Assembly (NCBI RefSeq): GCF_036924745.1 | Contig: NZ_JAZHSD010000001.1 | Coordinates: forward strand, 4,340,001 to 4,404,000 | From: Bradyrhizobium sp. AZCC 1693 | GTDB taxonomy: Bacteria > Pseudomonadota > Alphaproteobacteria > Rhizobiales > Xanthobacteraceae | Length of the DNA: 64,000 nucleotides | Direction of reading: 5' to 3' | In this document: positions 1 to 9,655 of the stretch, in pieces | Numbering within the stretch: the stretch's first letter is position 1 | Layout of the letters: every line of letters begins with the position of its first letter | Notes under the pieces: generated by a model | Databases searched by the model: none | Told to the model about the DNA's origin: nothing | What the model saw: the letters and a program-made list of their open reading frames with translations, nothing else | Translations under genes and position numbers: made by a program

Positions 1-2
1 GG

Positions 3-3000
3 CGCGCCGGCATGTCGTTGAGCGACTGGCTCAATTCCACCATCGGCGAACCGATCCCGCCGAGCTTCAGCGCGCCTTCCAGTCAGCGCCCGGCGATGCC
101 GAGCCGGGAAAGCCGCGATGTCGCCGACATTCACCAGCGGCTGGATTCGATCACCAAGCAGATCGAGCAGATTTCGCGGCCGGCGCCGCGCGGCGGCGAT
201 GTTTCGCGTGGCGAAGCAGCCCGTGGCGAGCCGACGGTGGCCCGCCAGCTCAACGAGGCCATTTCGCGCCTCGACGCGCGGCTGTCGCAGATTTCCAACC
301 CAGCGCCCACCCGGCAGGCCCAGATGCAGGAAAAGCAGCGTCAGACCGAGCAGGTCGAGCGGGCCGCAGCCCAGGTCTACCGCCCCGCGCCGCCGCTCAG
401 TCCGGCCTCGATGGATTTTGCGATCGCCGAAATCACCGCGCGCCGGAACGAACTCGACGGCCCGCCGCCGCGCCAGATGCCGCCGCGCAATGGCGCACCG
501 ACGGCCTCTCCCGCGCAGCCTGCACAGCCCAATTCTACACATTCCACGATGCAGGCCGCGCCGGCCGGTCCGGACTTTTCTTCGCTCGAACGGCACCTGC
601 TCAAGATCACGAGCCAGATCGAGGCGCTGCAGCGTCCCGATCATGTCGAGGAATCGATTGCGGCGTTCCGCAGCGAACTCGCCGAAATCCGTCAGGCCAT
701 CACCGAGGCGGTGCCGCGCCGGGAGATCGAATCGCTCGAGAACGAAATCCGCTCGCTGTCCCGCCGCATCGATGAAAACAGGCAGCACGGCAGCGACGGC
801 CAGACGCTGGCCGGCATCGAACGCGCGCTCGGCGAAATCCGCGAGGTGCTGCGCTCGCTGACGCCGGCCGAGCAGCTCACCGGCTACGACGAGGCGATCC
901 ACAATCTCGGCGCCAAGCTCGATCTGATCCTGCGCTCGAACGACGATCCGTCGACGGTGCAGCAGCTCGAAAGCGCGATCGCGGCGCTGCGCGGCATCGT
1001 CTCCAACGTCGCCTCCAACGACGCGCTGGCCCGGCTCGCCGAGGACGTGCACACGCTGTCGGCCAAGGTCGACCAGCTTTCCCGCTTTGACGGCAACAGC
1101 GATGCCTTCGGCATGCTCGAGCAGCGCCTGGCCGCGCTGACCTCGACGCTGGAAAGCAGGCAAGCGCCGGCAGCGAGCGACAATTCGGAATATCTCGAAA
1201 ACGCGCTGCGCACGCTGTCGGAGCGGCTCGACCGTATCCCGGCCGGCAACGACAATGCGTCGGCGTTCGCCCACCTCGAACAGCGCGTGTCCTATCTGCT
1301 GGAGCGCCTGGAAGCCTCGGGTGATCGTTCCGCCGCCCCTGCCATCGACCTCGGACGGGTCGAGGAGGGGCTGCACGATATTCTGCGTTCGCTCGAACGC
1401 CAGCACGCCAGCCTGGTCGCGCTCGCCGATTCCAACCGCAATTCGACCGACACGGCCCAGCCGATGGACTCCGGCATCGTTGATCTGGTCAAGCGCGAGC
1501 TGTCCGACATCCGCTTCAGCCAGTCGGAAACCGACCGCCGTACGCAGGACTCGCTCGAGACCGTTCACAGCACGCTCGGCCACGTGGTCGATCGCCTGTC
1601 GACGATCGAAGGTGATCTACGCACGGTTCGCACCGCGCCGGCTGCGACCGCCTCTTCTCCTGCAGCCGCCGAAATGCGCGAGGAAGCACCCCGCGTGATG
1701 ACACCGCTGCAGACCTATCCGCAGCAACCGAAACCGGAATTGCCGAATCCCGCCGCACTGCAAGCGACCCCTCAAGAACATTTTGCCGCCGCGCCGCGCG
1801 AATTCCATGCCGTGCAGCCGATAGCGCCGGCCGCCCCGCCAGTGCCGCCGCGCGCGATTAGCGAAATCCTGGAGCCGCATGCCGCAGCCCCGCGCACCGC
1901 GATCGCGCCGGAATTGCCGCCGGATCATCCGCTCGAGCCGGGCACGCGGCCGCCCGTGCGCATGTCTTCGCCGTCGGAACGGATCGCGGCTTCCGAAAAC
2001 GCGATCAGCGAAATCGCCTCCGCTGCGAAGGAGCCAGTGAGCTCGTCGAGCTTCATTGCCGCCGCGCGCCGCGCCGCGCAGGCCGCAGCCGCCGCGCCGC
2101 CGCCCGAAAAGGCGGGACGTTCGGCAAAGGTCGCGCCCAAGGACAAGGGCGGCGACAAGGCGGACGACAAGAACCCCTCGAACATTTCCTCCAAGATCCG
2201 CTCGCTGCTGGTCGGTGCGAGCGTGGTCGTGATCGTGCTCGGCACGTTCAAGATGGCGATGACGCTGCTCGACACCGGCAGCGTGCTGCAACTGCCGATG
2301 ATGGAACAGTCCAGCGAGCCGGCCGCTCCAGCGCAGCCCCCCGCACCGGCGGAGAGCAACACCAGGCCCGCAATGCCCGTGGCGCCGGCGCCCATGATGA
2401 TCTCGCCGACGCCGGTCGAGAAGCAATCGAACAATTCGTCCGCACCGAACACGCTGGATAGCGCGCGGATCGCGGTCCCGCCGCAGGCCGCGGCTGCCAG
2501 CGACGTCACCGGCGCGATCACGACGCTGCCGGCCACCGGCGGCAAGCTTGCCATGATCGCGGTGCCGCCGACCGAGCGGCTGCCTGACGGCATCGGCGGC
2601 CCGGTATTGCGCGCCGCCGCGCTGAAGGGCGACCCGGCGGCGGCCTACGAGGTCGGCGTGCGCTTTGCCGAAGGCAAGGGCGTTGCCCCGGATCTCGACC
2701 AGGCCGCGAAATGGTACGACCGCGCGGCGCAGGCCGGCGTGGTGCCGGCGCTGTTTCGGCTCGGGACCTTCTACGAGAAGGGCCTGAGCGTGAAGAAGGA
2801 CGTCGATATCGCACGGCGTTATTATGCGCAGGCGGCGGAGCGCGGCAGCGCCAAGGCGATGCATAATCTCGCCGTGCTCGATGCTGACGGTGGCGGCAAG
2901 GGCGCCAATTACAAGAGCGCGTCGATCTGGTTCCGCAAAGCCGCCGACCGCGGCGTCGCCGACAGCCAGTTCAACCTCGGCATCCTCTATGCCCGCGGCA

Positions 3001-3287
3001 TCGGCGTCGAACAGAACCTCGCCGAATCCTTCAAATGGTTCAGCCTCGCGGCAGCCCAGGGCGACGCGGATGCGGGGCGCAAGCGCGACGACATCGCCAA
3101 GCGCCTCGACGTCCAGTCGCTGGCGGCGGCCAGGCTCGCGATCCAGACGTTTACGCCGGAGCCGCAGCCCGACGACGCCGTCAACGTGGCCTCACCCGCA
3201 GGCGGCTGGGATTCAGCTCCCGCACCGGCCACCGGCAAGCCCGGCGCCAAGCCGGCTGCGACCAAGCGCACCGCCGCCGTTCATTAA
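3..3287 (+). CDS. PodJ-like polarity/localisation protein with Sel1 repeats (5' end outside window)
   Basis: Large membrane-anchored scaffold, probably acting at a cell pole in the way PodJ does. Counting from the first internal Met at base 12, residues 1-720 are low-complexity and coiled-coil, rich in Glu, Arg, Leu, Pro and Ala. A single membrane helix lies near 728-750 (SKIRSLLVGASVVVIVLG), then a Pro/Ala periplasmic linker, then about four Sel1-type repeats near 865-1030 (AAYEVGVRFAEGKGV, ALFRLGTFYEKGLSV). The frame stays open to the window edge, and the codons before base 12 read RAG, giving RAGMSLSDWLNS. That matches the usual internal N-terminal motif of this family, so the true start lies upstream. 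Membrane and Sel1 layout are seen; the polar role is family inference. Confidence 0.85.
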   Translation, partial: RAGMSLSDWLNSTIGEPIPPSFSAPSSQRPAMPSRESRDVADIHQRLDSITKQIEQISRPAPRGGDVSRGEAARGEPTVARQLNEAISRLDARLSQISNPAPTRQAQMQEKQRQTEQVERAAAQVYRPAPPLSPASMDFAIAEITARRNELDGPPPRQMPPRNGAPTASPAQPAQPNSTHSTMQAAPAGPDFSSLERHLLKITSQIEALQRPDHVEESIAAFRSELAEIRQAITEAVPRREIESLENEIRSLSRRIDENRQHGSDGQTLAGIERALGEIREVLRSLTPAEQLTGYDEAIHNLGAKLDLILRSNDDPSTVQQLESAIAALRGIVSNVASNDALARLAEDVHTLSAKVDQLSRFDGNSDAFGMLEQRLAALTSTLESRQAPAASDNSEYLENALRTLSERLDRIPAGNDNASAFAHLEQRVSYLLERLEASGDRSAAPAIDLGRVEEGLHDILRSLERQHASLVALADSNRNSTDTAQPMDSGIVDLVKRELSDIRFSQSETDRRTQDSLETVHSTLGHVVDRLSTIEGDLRTVRTAPAATASSPAAAEMREEAPRVMTPLQTYPQQPKPELPNPAALQATPQEHFAAAPREFHAVQPIAPAAPPVPPRAISEILEPHAAAPRTAIAPELPPDHPLEPGTRPPVRMSSPSERIAASENAISEIASAAKEPVSSSSFIAAARRAAQAAAAAPPPEKAGRSAKVAPKDKGGDKADDKNPSNISSKIRSLLVGASVVVIVLGTFKMAMTLLDTGSVLQLPMMEQSSEPAAPAQPPAPAESNTRPAMPVAPAPMMISPTPVEKQSNNSSAPNTLDSARIAVPPQAAAASDVTGAITTLPATGGKLAMIAVPPTERLPDGIGGPVLRAAALKGDPAAAYEVGVRFAEGKGVAPDLDQAAKWYDRAAQAGVVPALFRLGTFYEKGLSVKKDVDIARRYYAQAAERGSAKAMHNLAVLDADGGGKGANYKSASIWFRKAADRGVADSQFNLGILYARGIGVEQNLAESFKWFSLAAAQGDADAGRKRDDIAKRLDVQSLAAARLAIQTFTPEPQPDDAVNVASPAGGWDSAPAPATGKPGAKPAATKRTAAVH

Positions 3288-3402
3288 GACCTGAACACGA
3301 GTCGCGATGCCGCCGGCATCGCCGCCATATCCTCGGCCATAAATTCGTATAATGCTTCGAGCCAGCCCGACCCCGAACGGGGCGGCCTGCAACGAGGACC
3401 GA

Positions 3403-4212
3403 TTGTCGACCGAAGACAGCCAAAGTGGGGAAAATCGCTTCCGCAGGTCACCGACGGGCCCTGCGGTCGCGCCGCCGCGCGGACCTGCCGGTCAGGCCCC
3501 GCCGCCGGCGCCGCCGGTGCAACCGCCCCGGCGCAAACGGCATTTCTGGTCGGTCGCGATCTTCATCCTGCTGGTCTCCGGCGTCTGCATTCGCGCCTAC
3601 CGGGACCTGTCGCAGCCCGAGGCCTGGCACTACTGGAAAGACCAGTACGTCTCGCCGAGCCTGACTTTTTCGCTGATCGACAGGATCGACCTCAACGGCG
3701 CCGCGCAGGGCCGCCGCGCACTCTTCGTCAGCGGCACGATCGGCCCCGCCGCCGCTACGCTGTTTCGCGACAAACTGGACCAGGCCAATCTCGCGGCGGG
3801 CGACATCGTCCTGCTGGCCTCCCCCGGCGGCGATTTGAACCAGGCCACGATCATGGGTGAGATCATCCGACAGCGCTCGCTCGCGACCGCGGTCGGCGGC
3901 GCCGACGCCTTGGGCCGCGTCAAGCCTGCTTACTGCGCCAGCGCCTGTGTGCTCGTCTATGCCGGGGGCAAGACCCGCTTCGGCGTCCTGGGCTCGGCAT
4001 TGGGCGTTCATCGGTTTGTCACAACCCGGCCCGTCGACGACCCCGTCGCGGAGGCGCAGCGGATTTCCGGCGCCGTGCTGGGCTACATGACCAAAATGGG
4101 GGTCTCGTCCTCCATCGTGGAAGCGATGTCCGAGACCCGGGAGATCCGCTGGCTCAGCCCCAAGCAAGCGCTGGCGATGAACCTCGTCACCGACCCGCTC
4201 GGAAAGCCCTGA
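3403..4212 (+). CDS. Membrane-anchored ClpP-fold protein with CASAC motif
   Basis: Hypothetical protein of about 269 aa. A Pro-rich cytoplasmic N-terminus leads into one membrane helix near residues 47-65, then a periplasmic domain that looks like a ClpP/crotonase fold: SPGGDLNQA, then CASAC at 178-182 and a His in GVHRF at 203. This resembles the ClpP Ser-His spacing, so Ser180/His203 may be catalytic; that is inference. I prefer the TTG start, because GAGG lies six bases before it. An ATG at 3352 is in frame but shows no ribosome site. It sits 115 bases after the PodJ-like gene. Processing of envelope proteins is possible but not shown. Confidence 0.72.
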   Translation: MSTEDSQSGENRFRRSPTGPAVAPPRGPAGQAPPPAPPVQPPRRKRHFWSVAIFILLVSGVCIRAYRDLSQPEAWHYWKDQYVSPSLTFSLIDRIDLNGAAQGRRALFVSGTIGPAAATLFRDKLDQANLAAGDIVLLASPGGDLNQATIMGEIIRQRSLATAVGGADALGRVKPAYCASACVLVYAGGKTRFGVLGSALGVHRFVTTRPVDDPVAEAQRISGAVLGYMTKMGVSSSIVEAMSETREIRWLSPKQALAMNLVTDPLGKP

Positions 4213-4490
4213 GCCAGCCCCACAACCGTCCTGGGCTCGCCCAGCGGATTTGTTACAGCGCTTCAATGTCCTGACGGACCCGTGGCCACGTGAGGCAAAA
4301 ATTTGCCTTTCCGGGCATTTTTAGTCCCTCATCCGCCCGAATTCAGTTAAGCAAAGGCGCGGGAACCGGCCCTGCGCACGCAAAGGTGCATGCGCGAACC
4401 GGCTTCCACTGCCGGCAAATACAACAGAAACCATGCCGTGAAGCGGCCTCCCGGCCGTCTCTTGCGGCAAAGCTACAAAAGCAGACGCGC

Positions 4491-5417
4491 GTGCAGCTCT
4501 ACCTCCCGATCGCCGACATTCCAGTCAATGTTTTCCTCATCCTGGCGATGGGCGCGGCGGTTGGGTTCGTGTCCGGCATGTTCGGGATCGGCGGCGGCTT
4601 CCTGATGACGCCGCTGTTGATCTTCGTCGGCATTGCGCCGGCGGTGGCGGTCGCCTCCGTCGCCAGCCACATCGCCGCCTCCTCGTTTTCCGGCGCGCTC
4701 TCCTATTGGCGACGGCGCGCCATCGATCCGCTGCTGGCGGCGGTGCTGTTGACCGGCGGCAGTATGGGCACCGCGCTCGGGGTCTGGACCTTCACGCTGC
4801 TGCGCGCGCTGGGTCAGCTCGACCTCATGATCGCAATGTCCTACGTGATCCTGCTGACCACCGTCGGCGGCCTGATGTTCTGGGAGGGCCTGCGGGCGCT
4901 GTTGCGGGCCCGCCGCGGCGGCCCGGTGACGACGCGCCGCCCGGGCAGCCATGTCTGGATCCATGGATTGCCGCTGAAGATGCGCTTCAAGCGCTCGAAA
5001 ATCTATCTGTCCGTCATCCCCGTCGTCGTGATTGGCCTGGTCATCGGCTTCATCGGCGCCGTGATGGGCATCGGCGGCGGCTTCATCCTGGTGCCGCTGT
5101 TGATCTATGTGCTGCGGGTGCCGACCTCGACCGTGATCGGCACTTCGATGGTGCTGACCCTCGTCACCATGGTATTCGCCACCATGCTGCACGCCATCAC
5201 CAATCATCTGGTCGATGCCGTGCTGGCGCTGATTTTGATGGTCGGCGGCGTCACCGGCGCGCAGTTCGGCGCGCGTGCGGGGCAGAAAATCCGCGGCGAA
5301 CATTTGCGGCTGCTGCTCGGGCTGTTGGTGCTCGCCGTCGGCGTCCGGTTTGCCGTCGAGCTGGTGATCCGGCCCGAGGATCTCTTCACCATCCGCGAAA
5401 CCGGAGCAACCGGATGA
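4491..5417 (+). CDS. TauE/SafE-family sulfite/organosulfonate exporter
   Basis: Inner-membrane permease of 308 aa. It shows the two-fold internal repeat of the family: GMFGIGGGFLMTPLL near residue 26 and GIGGGFILVPLLIY near 195, within about eight hydrophobic helices. TauE/SafE proteins export sulfite, sulfoacetate or related anions; the substrate cannot be read here. The open frame runs back to 4290, but the sequence before 4491 does not look coding, and the GTG at 4491 begins VQLYLPIADIPVN, the usual start of this subgroup. Its stop overlaps the next gene by four bases (ATGA), so the two are probably translated together. Confidence 0.85.
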   Translation: MQLYLPIADIPVNVFLILAMGAAVGFVSGMFGIGGGFLMTPLLIFVGIAPAVAVASVASHIAASSFSGALSYWRRRAIDPLLAAVLLTGGSMGTALGVWTFTLLRALGQLDLMIAMSYVILLTTVGGLMFWEGLRALLRARRGGPVTTRRPGSHVWIHGLPLKMRFKRSKIYLSVIPVVVIGLVIGFIGAVMGIGGGFILVPLLIYVLRVPTSTVIGTSMVLTLVTMVFATMLHAITNHLVDAVLALILMVGGVTGAQFGARAGQKIRGEHLRLLLGLLVLAVGVRFAVELVIRPEDLFTIRETGATG

Positions 5418-6196
5418 TCGCGCGCCTCCCGCTCACACTGGTCGGGCTGCTGCTGGGCACAGCGCTCGCGGTCTCGCCCGCGCGGGCCGAGCGGCTGATC
5501 GTGTCGGTGTCGAACCACCGCGTCACCGTGACACCGAACTACTCCGGCGAGGAGCTCGTGCTGTTCGGCTCGGTGGAGAAGGACCCCAATACGCCGGCCA
5601 ATCGCACCTACGATCTGGTGGTGACGGTGGCCGGCCCGCGCGCCGACATGGTCACCCGCCGCAAGGAGCGCCGGTTCGGGATCTGGATCAACACCGACTC
5701 CCGGCAGTTCCTGAAAGTGCCGAGCTATCTGGCGCTGTTCTCCAACCGGCCGTTCGACGCCATCGCTTCGCCCGAAGCGCAGCGGCGGCAGCAGATCGGA
5801 CTGAACAACGTGTTGCTGACCCAGCGCGTCGGCGGCGATTACGCTGACGTGGTGCCGGACGACGCGTTCCGAAGCGCCTTCGTGCGGCTGCGCAAGCAGC
5901 ATGGGTTGTATCGCGAGGAAACCTCGGCGGTGACGTTCCTGACGCCGACGCTGTTCCGCACCGGCATTCCCCTGCCGGCGGAGGTGCCGATCGGCCTCTA
6001 TAACGTCGAGATCAAGCTGTTCGCCGAAGGCGCGCTGGTGGCCAAGACGGACAGCGCATTCGAAATCGTCAAGGTCGGCTTCGAGCAGTTCGTCGCCACC
6101 ACCGCCCAGCAGCACGGCTTCGTCTACGGGCTCATCACCGCCTTCATGGCGCTGATGACGGGATGGATGGCATCGATCGTGTTCAGGAAGGATTGA
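5414..6196 (+). CDS. TIGR02186-family periplasmic/membrane protein, partner of TauE
   Basis: Protein of 260 aa with a clear signal peptide (cleavage likely after residue 25, SPARA), a beta-rich periplasmic middle starting ERLIVSVSNHRVTVTP, and one C-terminal membrane helix (FVYGLITAFMALMTGWMASI). This is the conserved partner found next to TauE-type exporters in alphaproteobacteria, and the four-base overlap with the exporter gene supports a shared role. Its biochemical function is not known. A long open frame starts at 4706, but that part is the exporter read out of frame. Confidence 0.8.
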   Translation: MIARLPLTLVGLLLGTALAVSPARAERLIVSVSNHRVTVTPNYSGEELVLFGSVEKDPNTPANRTYDLVVTVAGPRADMVTRRKERRFGIWINTDSRQFLKVPSYLALFSNRPFDAIASPEAQRRQQIGLNNVLLTQRVGGDYADVVPDDAFRSAFVRLRKQHGLYREETSAVTFLTPTLFRTGIPLPAEVPIGLYNVEIKLFAEGALVAKTDSAFEIVKVGFEQFVATTAQQHGFVYGLITAFMALMTGWMASIVFRKD

Positions 6197-6204
6197 GTGG
6201 CCAT

Positions 6205-6328
6205 CGTCATTCCGGTCTGGTCCGAAGGACCAGACCTCAGGTGTGCAATTGCACACCGGGGATTCTCGAGATTCTCCGATGCGCAATTGCGCATCGTAGT
6301 TCGATGCTTCGCATCGCCCCGGAATGAC
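6205..6328. repeat. Intergenic palindromic repeat, family A copy 1
   Basis: Element bounded by CGTCATTCCGG and CCGGAATGAC, made of nested palindromes: GGTCTGGTCC/GGACCAGACC, GGTGTGCAATTGCACACC, TCTCGAGA, GATGCGCAATTGCGCATC and CGATGC/GCATCG. It fills the gap between two convergent genes, so it could form a bidirectional terminator. Related copies lie at 35424-35527 (modules in reverse order) and 54003-54050 (short). Confidence 0.85.
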
Positions 6329-6329
6329 C

Positions 6330-7679
6330 TCAAACAAAGAACCCCACGCCCATCGCGACGACGCTGAGCACCATCGCTGATGTCGACAGCCAGCCCAGCC
6401 AATAGAGCGGGCCGTTGACAGCGAAGCTCCCCATCACGTCCCTGCGGCGCGCCATGAACATCAGCAGCACCATCACTGGCACGGCGAGAACGCCGTTGAT
6501 GACCGCGCTCCAGTACAGCGCCGAGATAGGGTTGATGGAGGTGAAATTCAGCGCGATCCCAATACCCGCCGACAACGCCAGCACGGCGTAAAATGCCGCC
6601 GCTTCCTTCGGCTTGCGCGCGAGCCCGACCGGCCATCGCCGCGCCTCACCGACGGCGTAGGCGGTGGCGCCGGCGAGTATCGGGATCGCCAGCAATCCGG
6701 TGCCGACGATACCGAGCGCAAAGATCACTTCCGCGAAGACGCCGGCAATCGGACGCAGGGCTTCGGCGGCCTCCGCCGAGCTCTTTATGTCGGTCGTCCC
6801 GGCCGCATGCAGCGTCGCCGCGGCGGTCACGATGATCGACAACGCGATCAGGTTGGAGAATGCCATCCCGATGACGGTGTCGGCGCGGATGCGATGGAAT
6901 TCCTTCCGCGCGCCATAGTGCTTTTCGATCAGCGGCCGCTTGGTCGCATCGACACGCTCATCCTCGGCTTCCTGCGAGGCCTGCCAAAAGAACAGATAGG
7001 GCGAGATCGTGGTGCCGAAAATCGCGACGATGGTGGTGAAATAGTCGACGCTCCACGAGAGGCGCGGAACGAGGATGCCGGTCAGCGCCTCGCTCCAGGA
7101 AACCTTGGCGAAGACCAGCGCGGCGACATAGGCGAACAGGCTGAGCGTCAACCATTTCAGCACCGCGACGTAGCGCTGGTAATCGAGAAAGATCTGCGCC
7201 GCCACCGACGTCACGCCGAACAGCAGCACATAGACGATGCTGTGGCCGCCGATCAGCAGTTTGCTGGCGTCCGCCATCGCGCCGAGGTCGGCGGCAATGT
7301 TGATGGTGTTGGCGATGAACAGCAGCGTCACCACTACATGGAGCAGCCATGACGAATAGTGCTGGGACACATTGCCTGCGATTCCATGCCCGGTGACGCG
7401 GCCGACCCGTGCGGAAATTTCCTGAATCGCCGCCATCAGCGGGAAGCTCAGCAGCATGGTCCAGCCGATGCCGTAGCCGAGCTGCGCGCCAGCCTGGCTG
7501 TAGGTGCCGATCCCCGACGGATCGTCGTCGGATGCGCCGGTGATCAGTCCGGGGCCGAGCTCGTTCAGCGCATCGCGAAAGCGAAACGGCCGCGGCGGCC
7601 TGGCCTTCGCGGCCTGCTTGTCGTGGCCGGGATGCTTGTGCGCGTGATGCTTCGGATTCGACTTGTTGTGCTCTGCCAT
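6330..7679 (-). CDS. Nramp-family divalent metal transporter (variant motifs)
   Basis: Integral membrane protein of 449 aa with a His-rich N-terminus (NPKHHAHKHPGHDKQ) and about 11 helices. Helix 1 carries GASDDDPSGIGTY, where classical Nramp has DPGN. Helix 6 carries ISPYLFFWQASQEAED, where classical Nramp has a MPHN-type metal site. It is therefore an Nramp relative whose metal ligands differ from MntH, and Mn2+ or Fe2+ should not be assumed. The His-rich leader could bind metal. I chose the ATG at 7679, because the 28 residues before it look unlike the family. Confidence 0.82.
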   Translation of the reverse strand: MAEHNKSNPKHHAHKHPGHDKQAAKARPPRPFRFRDALNELGPGLITGASDDDPSGIGTYSQAGAQLGYGIGWTMLLSFPLMAAIQEISARVGRVTGHGIAGNVSQHYSSWLLHVVVTLLFIANTINIAADLGAMADASKLLIGGHSIVYVLLFGVTSVAAQIFLDYQRYVAVLKWLTLSLFAYVAALVFAKVSWSEALTGILVPRLSWSVDYFTTIVAIFGTTISPYLFFWQASQEAEDERVDATKRPLIEKHYGARKEFHRIRADTVIGMAFSNLIALSIIVTAAATLHAAGTTDIKSSAEAAEALRPIAGVFAEVIFALGIVGTGLLAIPILAGATAYAVGEARRWPVGLARKPKEAAAFYAVLALSAGIGIALNFTSINPISALYWSAVINGVLAVPVMVLLMFMARRRDVMGSFAVNGPLYWLGWLSTSAMVLSVVAMGVGFFV

Positions 7680-7779
7680 GCCCGGGTCCAGCCGCAGCGA
7701 CAACGAACCTGACGGGAGCAGGTTCCGGAGAGCGACCTTGCCCGAGGACGCCGCGGCAGACAAGCGGCCATCAATGCCG

Positions 7780-8562
7780 TCACGCGGCGCGTGGCGGCTC
7801 GATGATGGTCGTGACGCCGGGCTCCAGAATCCGCAAGCGCGATCCGAACCCCAGCGCGTCGAAGGTGGTGCGCAAATCGTCCGCGCTCTGGCGAAAATGC
7901 TTCCATCCCTCGGTATGGACGGGAACGATCACGGCGTCCGGGAATGCGCGCGCGGTCTCGATCGTATCGTTGGTGTCCATCGTGAGGTGGAAGGGACCGC
8001 GGGTTTGCGCCGCGCCCGCGAAAGGCAGCACCACGCCGGCCTTGAACCGTTTTGCCACTTCGGCAACGCCGTCATACCAGACGGTGTCGCCGCTGATATA
8101 GATTGGACGGCTGCCCGGTCTGTTCGAGGCGACCACGAAGCCGATGACGTCGCCTGCCAGCGGCTCGATGCCGGCCGGACCGTGACGCGCGGGCGTGGCG
8201 GTGATAGTCAGCGAGCGACCATTGTTGCCCGTCAATTCGGTGACATCCCATGGCGCAAAGCCTTCCGCGTGGCTGCCGAGCCGTTTTGCGCCGATCTCCG
8301 TCGTCAGGACGCGCTTGGCTCGCTTGAGAAAATCGCGCCCCGAATGATCGAGATTGTCCGAATGCTGGTCATGACTGAGCAGCACGGCATCGACTTCGCC
8401 GATATCATGCGCGCTGAGCGCTGGGCCGACCAGCTTTTCCAGCTTCACATGCGGCAGTTGATAGGCGCCGGGCTCGTCGAAGGTGGGATCGGTGAGCAGG
8501 CGGAAGCCGTCGACTTCGATCAGCGCGGTGGGTCCGCCGATCAGGGTGATGGAAACTGTCAT
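7780..8562 (-). CDS. UlaG-like MBL-fold metallo-hydrolase
   Basis: Cytoplasmic protein of 260 aa in the metallo-beta-lactamase fold. It starts SITLIGGPTALIEVDGFRLLTDPTF, as UlaG-like proteins do, and carries SHDQHSDNLDHSG near residues 60-72, an altered form of the HxHxDH zinc motif. Further likely metal ligands are ISGDTVW and VPVHTEGW. The substrate is unknown. It lies about 100 bases upstream of the Nramp-like gene on the same strand. No signal peptide is visible. Confidence 0.8.
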   Translation of the reverse strand: MTVSITLIGGPTALIEVDGFRLLTDPTFDEPGAYQLPHVKLEKLVGPALSAHDIGEVDAVLLSHDQHSDNLDHSGRDFLKRAKRVLTTEIGAKRLGSHAEGFAPWDVTELTGNNGRSLTITATPARHGPAGIEPLAGDVIGFVVASNRPGSRPIYISGDTVWYDGVAEVAKRFKAGVVLPFAGAAQTRGPFHLTMDTNDTIETARAFPDAVIVPVHTEGWKHFRQSADDLRTTFDALGFGSRLRILEPGVTTIIEPPRAA

Positions 8563-8579
8563 GACTTGCTCCTTCCATT

Positions 8580-8677
8580 ATAGCGTTTTCGAGCGAAGTG
8601 GATTCCGGTTCGCGTGAAGAAAACGCGTCAAACGAGAATTTGGAGATTCGGTTCTGATTTAATCAGAACCGAATCTC
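8580..8677. repeat. Palindromic repeat, family D, ending in a 17-bp-arm hairpin
   Basis: The stretch beginning TAGCGTTTTCGAGCGAAGTG, followed by GAAGAAAACGCG, matches a repeat I know to be common in Bradyrhizobium chromosomes. It ends in a perfect inverted repeat at 8643-8677: 17-base arms (GAGATTCGGTTCTGATT and its complement) around a single T. The right arm overlaps the stop codon of the EamA gene, so the hairpin may stabilise or end that transcript; no T-run follows on the minus strand. Confidence 0.75.
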
Positions 8678-9596
8678 AGGTTTGACCGGCCGCAGCAGCG
8701 GGGCGGGTCACCAGATAAATGCCAAGGGCTACGGGAACGATGCCGAGCAGATCGCGCAATTCGACGTGTTCGCCGAGCACGAGGAAGGCGAACAGCATGC
8801 CGAGCGGCGGCATCAGGAAGTGATAGGCACTCGCGGCCGTAGCTCCACAGACCTTCAACAGGTGAAACCACAGCAGATAGGCCAGGATCGAACCGCCAAG
8901 CACGAGGAACGCGAACGCGCCGAGAAGCCTCATGCTCGGAACGATGTCGCCCGCGCTGGACAGCGTGAATGCGAACGGCAGCAGCACGATGCCGGCTGAG
9001 ATATTTTGCACGCCGTTGCCGACCCAGAGGCTGCCCTTCGGCGCCAGCACCTTGAACAGGATGGTGCCGGCCACGATCGAGGCCAGCGACGCCAGCGTGA
9101 ACAGGATGCCGTGCCAGTCATCGGTACCGACCGACATGCGGTGCCAGACGATGAAGCCGACGCCGGAAATGCCGAGCAGGAGGCCCATTACCTTGCGCCA
9201 GGTCAGCGCCTCGCCGAGAAAGGCTGCCGCGAGCACGGCGGTGAACACGGGATTGGCGCTCACGATCAGCCCGCCGAGGCCGGCCGACACGGTCTTGAGG
9301 CCGGTATAGCCGAGGCCGAGATAGAGCCCGTTGTTGGCGACGCCGAGGATTGCGAAAATGCCGGCGTCGCGCCAGGTGAGCGAGGACCACGCTTCGCCGC
9401 GCAGCGCAGTGACGCCGAGGATCAGGATGCCGGCCAGCGAAAACCGCGCCGTGAGCAGGATCAGCGGCGGGCAATCGGTGACGCCGATCTTGCCGGCGAC
9501 GAAGGCAAAGCTCCAGAGCAGGCAGAAGAGCGCGATATAGAGCGGAAGCGGGTTGAAGCCGGCGCGGGGAACCGCGACCGAGGGGGCGAGCGACAT
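8676..9596 (-). CDS. EamA/DMT-family transporter
   Basis: Inner-membrane protein of 306 aa with ten predicted helices in two EamA halves (LYIALFCLLWSFAFVAGKIGV... and ILFTLASLASIVAGTILFK...). Family members export amino acids, metabolites or drugs; the substrate is not evident. The frame is open far upstream to 10310, but that part is antisense to the LysR gene. The ATG at 9596 (MSLAPSVAV), with AGGAGA close upstream, is the sensible start. It is divergent from the LysR gene, which probably controls it. Confidence 0.85.
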   Translation of the reverse strand: MSLAPSVAVPRAGFNPLPLYIALFCLLWSFAFVAGKIGVTDCPPLILLTARFSLAGILILGVTALRGEAWSSLTWRDAGIFAILGVANNGLYLGLGYTGLKTVSAGLGGLIVSANPVFTAVLAAAFLGEALTWRKVMGLLLGISGVGFIVWHRMSVGTDDWHGILFTLASLASIVAGTILFKVLAPKGSLWVGNGVQNISAGIVLLPFAFTLSSAGDIVPSMRLLGAFAFLVLGGSILAYLLWFHLLKVCGATAASAYHFLMPPLGMLFAFLVLGEHVELRDLLGIVPVALGIYLVTRPAAAAGQT

Positions 9597-9655
9597 GGGA
9601 AGTCTCCTTTCCCCTGATCTAGGCCGGCGCCTTGCTATTTGGAAATTAAATGATA

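Noticed and set aside
1617..2864. 415-codon minus-strand frame inside the PodJ-like gene
   Set aside because: Arg-rich shadow caused by GC3 bias; the plus frame has Sel1 repeats and a membrane helix.
4706..5413. Long open frame extending the TIGR02186 gene upstream
   Set aside because: It is the TauE exporter gene read in another frame: Arg/His/Gly-rich with no signal peptide. The ATG at 5414 gives a proper signal sequence.
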